Below, in pieces: positions 1-3,891 of a stretch of DNA of 5,911 bases (its first letter is position 1; the number at the start of each line of letters is the position of its first letter). The notes beneath the pieces were generated by a model. It had not been told where the DNA came from. It saw only the letters and a program-made list of their open reading frames with translations, and ran no database searches. This DNA is from Anaerolineae bacterium. Lineage in GTDB: Bacteria > Chloroflexota > Anaerolineae > E26-bin7. The translations under genes and the position numbers were made by a program. The DNA is taken from the NCBI GenBank assembly GCA_029933115.1, contig JAOZOT010000237.1, positions 1-5,911 of the forward strand, given 5' to 3'.

Positions 1-1241
1 AGACCCCAAAGATATGGCCGGCCCAAGGCGAAAAGAGAGCGATAGAGCGCAGCCCGTCCCACGAAACCCATAGTGAAAGGCAGCCCCATCAAGGAGGCAA
101 CGGCCAGGCCCGTCGGAACCCTTAACCAAAGGCCATATTTTCCCATACTCAGTAGATCGCAATTTGCTCCCGCTGGATTGCCAAATCCAGCGGTTTGGCG
201 GCGGATTTGGCAATCCGCTGCGAGCTTCTGTGGTCTACTGATACTCTCCGGTTCTGGCAGCTTCAGGTTCAAGAGGCCGAGACACAAAGCCAGGCTGATG
301 GCCGACCATAGGAGAGAGGATCTCGCCTGGGAGCCGACAATAGCGGCAAACACGGCCAGAGCGACCTGATTGGCGGCGATGCAGGAAATAGCCCTGTACC
401 TGTCCTGTTCGGCCCAGGCGCCCAGGGCTGTGGCCACCAAAGCCAAGCTACCGACGGCCACCAACTGGCTCTGATAGGGCAGCCCTTGGGGAGAGAACCC
501 CTGGAGTCTGACCAGCAGAAAGAGACCGGTGGCGATGGGGACGGTCTGGAGCAAGGTATTGGCCGGTGGCTTTACACCGGCCAGCATCCAGAAATGCAGC
601 GGGTAGAAGCTGGAACGCACCAGGGCTGCCAGCAGGAGGAGGGAAGGAGCAAAGGTCGGGCTGAGACCGGAGTCATCTAGAAAGAGAGCTGCGACCACCA
701 GGCCCAGGCCGGTCAAAGAGCTCATCATCAGGGCTCGGCCTCGCGCGCCAAAAGCCGCCCAGTTGCGTCCCCGACCGATGGTGAGGAACAGCAGACTCAG
801 ATCCAGAAAAGCCCAACTGAGGCACAGAGTGATTAGATTGCCTGAGTAGATGAAGCTCAACCCGGCCGCCAAGACGGCAAAGACCGCTGGATAGAATGAG
901 CCGTCGCCGTTGCCATCTGATTCCCTGCGCCACTTTGACAGAGAGATGACAATAGCCAAACAGACCAGGCTAATCAGCAGAGCAAAGGGTGCTGCCAGCC
1001 CCTCAGTGGTATAAGTCAACTGATCGCCGCAGAGTGCCAACGGATGCCAGGGTGAGATGACGGTGGACGAAGCGGGTTGGCAGGCCAGAAACGAGGTGGA
1101 GGCGAGAGCCCCTCCCGCTACCAGCAGGGCCAGGGCATCTCGCTCCCGTGATGGCATGAACCTGGCCGCTATTTGAGTGATAGCTGCGCCCAGCGTTGAA
1201 ATGAGCACCGGCGCTGCAGGCGTCAAACTCAATTCGAGCAT
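1..1241 (-). CDS. NuoL/M/N-like proton-channel family membrane protein, 3' end cut by window edge
   Basis: An open frame of 413 codons starts at ATG 1241-1239 (GGAG-type site just upstream) and runs off the window without a stop. It is strongly hydrophobic, with many predicted membrane helices. Family signatures can be read in order: a helix near residues 80-102, GNLITLCLSWAF (134-145) resembling the TM5 'NLltLfvgWE' region, YPLHFWML (213-220) followed by LLQTVPIATGLFLLVRL (230-246) resembling the 'PLHtWLpdA...LLHaatMVkaGvyLl.R' core, EQDRYRAISCIAANQ (278-292) resembling the 'D.KRllAYSSIsq' loop, and TGLAVASLMGLPFTMGFVGR (377-396) resembling 'l.SLaGiPPtaGFiGK'. Relatives are antiporter-like subunits of complex I, membrane hydrogenases, Mrp antiporters and DabB, in the cytoplasmic membrane. 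Residues usually needed for proton transfer look substituted (Ala144 for Glu, Arg209 for Lys, Gln232 for His), so transport activity is uncertain. Residues about 333-364 come from an inserted repeat. Which complex it serves cannot be told without the genes to the left. Confidence 0.8.
   Translation of the reverse strand, partial: MLELSLTPAAPVLISTLGAAITQIAARFMPSRERDALALLVAGGALASTSFLACQPASSTVISPWHPLALCGDQLTYTTEGLAAPFALLISLVCLAIVISLSKWRRESDGNGDGSFYPAVFAVLAAGLSFIYSGNLITLCLSWAFLDLSLLFLTIGRGRNWAAFGARGRALMMSSLTGLGLVVAALFLDDSGLSPTFAPSLLLLAALVRSSFYPLHFWMLAGVKPPANTLLQTVPIATGLFLLVRLQGFSPQGLPYQSQLVAVGSLALVATALGAWAEQDRYRAISCIAANQVALAVFAAIVGSQARSSLLWSAISLALCLGLLNLKLPEPESISRPQKLAADCQIRRQTAGFGNPAGANCDLLSMGKYGLWLRVPTGLAVASLMGLPFTMGFVGRAALYRSLFALGRPYLWG
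145..245. mobile_element. 91-bp palindromic MITE-like element with 5-bp flanking duplication, inside the NuoL-like gene
   Basis: The element spans 150-240, bounded by CAGTAGA (150-156) and its exact complement TCTACTG (234-240). The same five bases, ATACT, lie immediately outside on each side (145-149 and 241-245), as expected for a target-site duplication. Inside is a perfect 14-bp inverted repeat, GGATTGCCAAATCC (175-188) with GGATTTGGCAATCC (203-216). Element plus one duplication copy is 96 bp, exactly 32 codons, and the host frame stays open through it. There is no room for a transposase, so it would need one in trans. It could instead be a REP-type palindrome. Confidence 0.7.
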
Positions 1242-1316
1242 CGTCTCTCCGTGTCCAGACCCCCTGTCTGCATCATCCTCCGGTGGTACCTTCTCAATGA
1301 CCTGAGGCAAGGGAAG

Positions 1317-1366
1317 CCCTGCGCCTGTCCAACCAGAGCGACCGCAGGGGGCGTCCCCTGCTTTTT
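1317..1366 (+). terminator. Terminator-like hairpin with a competing upstream arm
   Basis: GCAGGGG (1344-1350) pairs with CCCCTGC (1355-1361) across a 4-nt loop and is followed directly by TTTTT (1362-1366), a plus-strand intrinsic terminator shape. CCCTGCG (1317-1323) is complementary to CGCAGGG (1343-1349) and would compete for the terminator's left arm. No plus-strand gene or clear promoter lies upstream, so it may stop antisense transcription out of the membrane-protein gene. On the minus strand the same sequence lies in that gene's leader. Confidence 0.5.
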
Positions 1367-1389
1367 GAGGAGATACCTTACGCGTGGTT

Positions 1390-1418
1390 ATTCTATCACA
1401 AAAGAACAGGTGAGGCAA
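1390..1418 (-). promoter_or_regulatory. Probable promoter of the NuoL-like gene
   Basis: On the minus strand TTGCCT (1418-1413) and TAGAAT (1395-1390) are separated by 17 bp, with a TGA just before the -10 giving an extended -10 form. The start would be near 1383, leaving a leader of about 140 nt. The -35 match is moderate. An 8-bp inverted repeat (1370-1377 and 1431-1438) brackets the promoter. Confidence 0.45.
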
Positions 1419-1454
1419 ACGCCTTCTTGGGGTATCTCATAGGGAACACCCTTT

Positions 1455-1515
1455 CAAAAAAGCCGGACTTGGCGGCTCCAAGAAAAGCTTGCCCCCACAT
1501 TTACGAGGCAAGCTT
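1455..1515. repeat. Two hairpins between the divergent promoters
   Basis: AGCCG (1461-1465) pairs with CGGCT (1473-1477). On the minus strand this hairpin is followed by a T-run (complement of the A-run just left of 1461), a weak terminator shape for minus-strand transcripts. A second inverted repeat, AAGCTTGCC (1485-1493) with GGCAAGCTT (1507-1515), has a 13-nt spacer and ends 6 bp before the -35 of the ferredoxin promoter. It could be a hairpin or a repressor operator. No regulator gene is nearby to support the operator reading. Confidence 0.4.
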
Positions 1516-1521
1516 GCCAAT

Positions 1522-1549
1522 TTGCCAAACTGACTAAAATCGGTATAAT
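1522..1549 (+). promoter_or_regulatory. Promoter of the ferredoxin gene
   Basis: TTGCCA (1522-1527) and a perfect TATAAT (1544-1549) are separated by 16 bp. Transcription would start near 1556, about 30 nt before the ferredoxin ATG, leaving room for the strong AAGGAGGTGA ribosome binding site at 1573-1582. Confidence 0.75.
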
Positions 1550-1587
1550 TCTAGAGAGTTAACCACACCACTAAGGAGGTGAACTAG

Positions 1588-1833
1588 ATGGCCTACAAGA
1601 TCACAGAAGAGTGCATCGCGTGTGGAGCCTGTGAGCCGGAATGTCCCAACGAGGCGATCAGCGAGGGCGATGAGATCTATGTCATTGATCCCGACAAGTG
1701 CACAGAGTGCGTCGGTTTCTATGATGAGTCTCAATGCGCCGCGGTCTGCCCTGTGGACGCTTGCGTTCCCGACCCCGAGCATGAGGAGAGCAAAGAGGAA
1801 TTACAGGCCAAGTACGAGAGATTGCACGGCTAG
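1588..1833 (+). CDS. 2[4Fe-4S] ferredoxin, YfhL/Alvin-type
   Basis: This 81-residue soluble protein carries low-potential electrons in the cytoplasm between oxidoreductases. The first cluster is ligated by Cys9, Cys12, Cys15 and Cys19 (CIACGACEPECP). The second set has the wider spacing C38-x2-C41-x8-C50-x3-C54-P typical of Allochromatium-type and YfhL ferredoxins. Cys59 is an extra cysteine also seen in this group. By ferredoxin rules Cys19 and Cys54, each followed by Pro, are shared crosswise between the two clusters. The C-terminus (about residues 62-81) is acidic and helical. The start at 1588 is fixed by AAGGAGGTGA at 1573-1582, five bases upstream. The gene has its own promoter and terminator, so it is monocistronic. 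It diverges from the NuoL-like membrane gene, a redox association that is suggestive only. Its partner enzyme cannot be named from this window. Confidence 0.95.
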   Translation: MAYKITEECIACGACEPECPNEAISEGDEIYVIDPDKCTECVGFYDESQCAAVCPVDACVPDPEHEESKEELQAKYERLHG

Positions 1834-1864
1834 AGTAGTCCAATCAACAGTTATCACTTATGCA

Positions 1865-1905
1865 AGATGCGCTTCCGCTCTTGTGAGCGAAGCGCATCTC
1901 TTTTT
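1865..1905 (+). terminator. Intrinsic terminator of the ferredoxin gene
   Basis: AGATGCGCTTCCGCTC (1865-1880) pairs with GAGCGAAGCGCATCT (1885-1899) across a TTGT loop with one bulged base, followed by CTTTTT (1900-1905). It lies about 30 bp after the ferredoxin stop. A second perfect hairpin, GCCACTCA (1907-1914) with TGAGTGGC (1919-1926), follows at once without a T-run. Confidence 0.85.
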
Positions 1906-1964
1906 CGCCACTCACCGCTGAGTGGCCATCGTGCGATTGAGAGCTTGGTGCTCGGCTAGAGTCA

Positions 1965-2060
1965 GCAGACTGTAACTCTTGCTCGTAGTAGGCGCTTCAG
2001 CGCCTCAAAAACGCACCGAGGTGCGCATTACAAACCCCAATTGCGGCCTACTGAGTCTGC
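1965..2060. repeat. Nested palindromic element in the convergent spacer
   Basis: Four stems nest like a cloverleaf: GCAGACT (1965-1971) with AGTCTGC (2054-2060), AGTAGGC (1987-1993) with GCCTACT (2046-2052), and two inner hairpins, AGGCGCT (1990-1996) with AGCGCCT (1999-2005) and CGCACC (2012-2017) with GGTGCG (2020-2025). The second stem and first inner hairpin overlap by a few bases and would alternate. It codes for nothing visible. It resembles short dispersed palindromes of Chloroflexota intergenic DNA, but copy number cannot be judged here. Confidence 0.55.
2007..2026 (-). terminator. Intrinsic terminator of the RRM/cold-shock transcript
   Basis: Read on the minus strand, CGCAC-CTCG-GTGCG is followed immediately by TTTTT (complement of the A-run at 2007-2011). 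It lies about 60 bp after the RRM gene stop and faces the ferredoxin terminator. The stem is short (5-6 bp) but GC-rich with a compact tetraloop. Confidence 0.65.
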
Positions 2061-2084
2061 GCCTTGGATCTATCGCCTCAGGGG

Positions 2085-2387
2085 TTAGTAGTCCCATCGT
2101 CCACCCCGGCGTCCACCGCTTTCCCGATTGGGACGCGGCCGCTGGGGCCGGGCTTCAGCGACGCTGATCTGCCGGTCATCGAGGGAGGTGCCGTTGAGTT
2201 GGCTGATGGCTGCCTGTGCGTCTTCTTCCGTCGCCATCTCCACGAAGCCGAACCCCTTTGACCGGCCGCTCATACGGTCGGTGATAATGTTGACCGATTC
2301 AACCCCGCCAACGCCGGCGAACAGGGCGTGCAGAGTGTCTTCGGTCGTGTCGTAGCTCATATTGCCAACGTACAATTTCTTGGCCAT
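2085..2387 (-). CDS. RRM-domain RNA-binding protein (Rbp type)
   Basis: This 100-residue protein is a single RNA recognition motif with a short basic tail. RNP2 is LYVGNM (5-10) and RNP1 is KGFGFVEM (44-51), with the aromatic residues that stack on RNA bases (Tyr6, Phe46, Phe48). The beta-alpha-beta-beta-alpha-beta fold ends near residue 78. Residues 79-100 are rich in Arg, Gly and Pro, resembling the tails of cyanobacterial cold-inducible Rbp proteins. It probably binds single-stranded mRNA as an RNA chaperone in the cytoplasm. The start is set by AAAGGAGG (2401-2394), six bases upstream of the ATG. It lies 90 bp after the cold-shock gene on the same strand with no obvious promoter between, so co-transcription is likely. 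A strong hairpin in that gap may tune how much transcript reaches it. Confidence 0.95.
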   Translation of the reverse strand: MAKKLYVGNMSYDTTEDTLHALFAGVGGVESVNIITDRMSGRSKGFGFVEMATEEDAQAAISQLNGTSLDDRQISVAEARPQRPRPNRESGGRRGGRWDY

Positions 2388-2411
2388 GATTGGCCTCCTT
2401 TGTCAGAAGAG

Positions 2412-2448
2412 TCAGCACCCGGTGGGCCACAGGACCCGCCGGGGCTGA
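2412..2448 (-). promoter_or_regulatory. Strong hairpin between the cold-shock and RRM genes
   Basis: TCAGC (2412-2416) pairs with GCTGA (2444-2448), CCCGG (2418-2422) with CCGGG (2439-2443), and GGG (2424-2426) with CCC (2435-2437), with one bulge and one mismatch, giving about 13 bp. On the minus strand it is followed by CTCTTCTGAC rather than a clean T-run. It may be a leaky terminator or an mRNA-stabilising or processing stem. Confidence 0.5.
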
Positions 2449-2477
2449 TTCGGTTGGTAAACTGATACCGGCGAGAG

Positions 2478-2687
2478 CTACAGAGCAACTACCCGAGTTG
2501 CCTGCAGGCCCTTGGGTCCCTGCTCGATGGTAAATTCGACGCGCTGGCCCTCTTCGAGGTTACGGTAGCCCTCGGCCTGGATGGCGCTGTGATGAACAAA
2601 AACATCATCGCCACCCTCGCACGAGATGAAGCCATAGCCCTTGGAGCCATTGAACCATTTCACGGTTCCGGTCACTCGTTCACTCAT
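2478..2687 (-). CDS. Cold-shock domain protein (CspA family)
   Basis: This 69-residue, single-domain OB-fold protein binds single-stranded RNA and DNA and melts mRNA secondary structure in the cytoplasm. The N-terminal GTVKWFNGSKGYGFI (7-21) contains RNP1 (KGYGFI, 16-21), and RNP2 is VFVHHSAI (29-36). The exposed aromatics Trp11, Phe12, Phe20, Phe30, His32 and His33 form the nucleic-acid surface. The length is normal for the family. The frame stays open upstream to about 2975, but that extension has no family similarity and contains the promoter. The start at 2687 matches the domain boundary and follows AAAGGAG (2706-2700) at a rather long 12-base spacing. The gene has a strong promoter and a leader of about 136 nt with two stable hairpins, similar in style to temperature-responsive csp leaders. 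It is first in a likely two-gene unit with the RRM gene. Confidence 0.96.
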   Translation of the reverse strand: MSERVTGTVKWFNGSKGYGFISCEGGDDVFVHHSAIQAEGYRNLEEGQRVEFTIEQGPKGLQATRVVAL

Positions 2688-2823
2688 GGTCAGATGATAC
2701 TCCTTTCTGTAGATTATAGGCCGGAAAGGTTCACCGGCCGATACAAACAGAATCGCCTGGGCGCGATATAAGCCCAGGCGACGGGAACACAGCGACCGGT
2801 TCATGAACTTACTTCGTCCTACA
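2688..2823 (-). promoter_or_regulatory. Long structured 5' leader of the cold-shock gene
   Basis: Between the predicted start (near 2824) and the ATG lie two clear hairpins: TCGCCTGGGC (2753-2762) with GCCCAGGCGA (2772-2781), a perfect 10-bp stem, and GGCCGG (2719-2724) with CCGGCC (2734-2739). Enterobacterial cspA leaders of similar length fold differently with temperature. Whether this one does is inference. Confidence 0.55.
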
Positions 2824-2829
2824 TTTTGT

Positions 2830-2858
2830 ACTATACCACACATTGAGTGTATTGTCAA
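2830..2858 (-). promoter_or_regulatory. Strong promoter of the cold-shock/RRM unit
   Basis: On the minus strand a perfect TTGACA (2858-2853) and TATAGT (2835-2830) are separated by 17 bp, essentially a consensus sigma-70 promoter. It lies back to back with the prolyl isomerase promoter; the two -35 boxes are 45 bp apart. Confidence 0.85.
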
Positions 2859-2903
2859 ATTGATGAGCAGGCCTTTCGACAGCCGTGAGAGGGGCTCTCT
2901 GAT

Positions 2904-2932
2904 TTGACAATCTGGCAGGATTATAGTAAAAT
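2904..2932 (+). promoter_or_regulatory. Promoter of the FKBP prolyl isomerase gene
   Basis: A perfect TTGACA (2904-2909) and TAAAAT (2927-2932) are separated by 17 bp. Transcription would start near 2939, leaving a leader of about 120 nt before the ATG at 3059. Confidence 0.75.
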
Positions 2933-2980
2933 CAATATAACAAGACAAAGTAAGTCTCTGAACCAGTTGATGCATATAAG

Positions 2981-3018
2981 ACCGTCGGAGCTTACCTTAT
3001 CTTGCTGCGGCGGTTTTT
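2981..3018 (+). terminator. Terminator-like hairpin in the FKBP leader (possible attenuator)
   Basis: ACCGTCG (2981-2987) pairs with CGGCGGT (3008-3014) including one G-T wobble. An inner AGC/GCT pair (2989-2991 with 3004-3006) extends the stem, and a T-rich tract (3014-3018, then ATTTTA) follows. It lies about 40 nt after the predicted transcription start and before the gene, the usual place for an attenuator. I do not recognise a known riboswitch in it. Confidence 0.5.
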
Positions 3019-3058
3019 ATTTTAGGAGCGTTTGATCACATAGGAAAAGGAGAACAAG

Positions 3059-3487
3059 ATGACACAAGCCAAAAACGGTGATACTGTCAGGGTTCATTAT
3101 ACAGGCAGATTGGAGGATGGAACGGTATTTGACTCCTCCGTTAACCGCGGTCCTCTGCAATTTACATTGGGCGAAGGTTTGTTAATCCCCGGCTTTGAAC
3201 AGGCTGTGATTGGCATGAGTCCAGGTGAATCGAAAACTGCTGAAGTGTCTGCGGACCAGGCGTATGGCCCACACCGCGAGGAGATGGTAGTGGAAATAGA
3301 CCGCCAGGAGTTCCCGTCGCACTTCCAGCCAGAGGTCGGTCAGCAGTTGCAGATACCTCAACCGGACGGTCGGATAACCAGGCTCACAGTGACCGAAGTC
3401 TCTGACCAGAAAGTGACGTTAGATGCCAATCATCCCTTGGCCGGAAAAGACCTGACTTTTGACATCCACCTGCTCGAGATCGTCTAG
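3059..3487 (+). CDS. slyD: FKBP-type peptidyl-prolyl cis-trans isomerase, SlyD-like
   Basis: This 142-residue cytoplasmic foldase catalyses cis-trans isomerisation of X-Pro bonds and probably acts as a chaperone. The first FKBP part (about 7-70) contains VHYTGRLEDGTVFDSS (12-27) and LIPGFEQAVIGMSPGE (42-57). An insert-in-flap chaperone domain follows (about 72-120, with VEIDRQEFP near 78-86). The fold closes with NHPLAGKDLTFDI (124-136), a SlyD hallmark. Expected active-site residues are visible: Tyr14, Asp25, Ile43 and Phe134. The His/Cys-rich nickel-binding tail of E. coli SlyD is absent, as in short SlyD homologues, so a hydrogenase nickel-delivery role is not supported. AAGGAG (3047-3052) lies six bases before the ATG. 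It is transcribed divergently from the cold-shock/RRM unit from its own promoter, through a leader with a terminator-like hairpin. I see no clear terminator after the stop. Confidence 0.94.
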   Translation: MTQAKNGDTVRVHYTGRLEDGTVFDSSVNRGPLQFTLGEGLLIPGFEQAVIGMSPGESKTAEVSADQAYGPHREEMVVEIDRQEFPSHFQPEVGQQLQIPQPDGRITRLTVTEVSDQKVTLDANHPLAGKDLTFDIHLLEIV

Positions 3488-3540
3488 CAGTTCCGTCCAC
3501 GACGTACTTTAGCTCCTTGTCTTTTCCCCTAAACCCTCCA

Positions 3541-3700
3541 ACAATTTGTGCGGTGAGCCCCAGGCGGCGCGGGGCTGAAGCCTCCGTCTGGGAGAGTGAG
3601 GTCCCTCGGAGTTGAATTCAGCCTGCCTTTTCACGCCCGCCTGCGTAGGTTTCATCGCGGACCTCGGGCTTGTACTGAAGCCTCCCCTTGGCTTCTGTGC
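3541..3700. repeat. Repeat-like non-coding stretch between FKBP and glpX
   Basis: No credible gene lies between 3488 and 3891. This part holds the 11-base direct repeat CTGAAGCCTCC at 3575-3585 and 3675-3685, exactly 100 bp apart. It also has AGCCCC (3556-3561) with GGGGCT (3571-3576), and GAGGTCC (3598-3604) with GGACCTC (3659-3665). The text around 3636-3680 (CGCCTGCGTAGGTTTCATCG and neighbours) resembles short dispersed intergenic repeats I recall from Chloroflexota-like genomes. That recollection has not been checked. Confidence 0.4.
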
Positions 3701-3719
3701 AAGCCTTTGTGCGTTCTCA

Positions 3720-3748
3720 TTGGCATGACGGAAAAAATGTGCTATAAT
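3720..3748 (+). promoter_or_regulatory. Promoter of glpX
   Basis: TTGGCA (3720-3725) and a perfect TATAAT (3743-3748) are separated by 17 bp, and TGC just before the -10 makes it an extended -10. Transcription would start near 3755, giving a leader of about 137 nt. Confidence 0.8.
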
Positions 3749-3754
3749 GTAGCT

Positions 3755-3891
3755 GCTCACCCTCCTGCGGGTGCGATTCCCTTGGAGAAGCCCGCTGTGC
3801 CTGGAAGCTTTCGGGAAGGTTGTCCAGGCGACGACGCCTAACAGGGGGACTACTCCGTTCTAAACCCAATAGAACAAGGAGGTTCAGGCTT
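3755..3891 (+). promoter_or_regulatory. Long structured 5' leader of glpX
   Basis: CACCC (3758-3762) pairs with GGGTG (3769-3773). TTCCC (3777-3781) can pair with GGGAA (3813-3817) while GCCTGGA (3799-3805) pairs with TCCAGGC (3823-3829); the two stems interleave, so a pseudoknot is possible. AGGCG (3826-3830) can instead pair with CGCCT (3835-3839), competing with the second stem. CCTCCT (3761-3766) is complementary to the AGGAGG ribosome binding site (3877-3882). No known riboswitch class is recognised. Confidence 0.4.

Noticed and set aside
145..245. CRISPR repeat or phage attachment site
   Set aside because: The repeats are inverted, not regularly spaced direct repeats, and no integrase, tRNA or cas gene is present.
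73..933. Short open frames on both strands at 73-369, 486-680 and 673-933
   Set aside because: They lie across the long hydrophobic frame of the NuoL-like gene, which has clear family motifs, and show none of their own.
1965..2060. tRNA gene suggested by the cloverleaf-like fold
   Set aside because: There is no anticodon arm, T-loop GTTCGA-type sequence or proper acceptor stem.
2713..2741. Second promoter close to the cold-shock gene (TATAAT on the minus strand, 2718-2713)
   Set aside because: No acceptable -35 at 16-18 bp, and it falls next to a leader hairpin; the upstream TTGACA/TATAGT promoter is much better.
2688..2975. N-terminal extension of the cold-shock protein to about 165 residues
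   Set aside because: The extension overlaps a near-consensus promoter and structured leader, has no domain similarity, and the family start at 2687 has a ribosome binding site.
3820..3891. Earlier GlpX start adding 24 Arg-rich residues
   Set aside because: It lies within leader stems and lacks a good ribosome binding site. The ATG at 3892 has AAGGAGG upstream and gives the normal family N-terminus.
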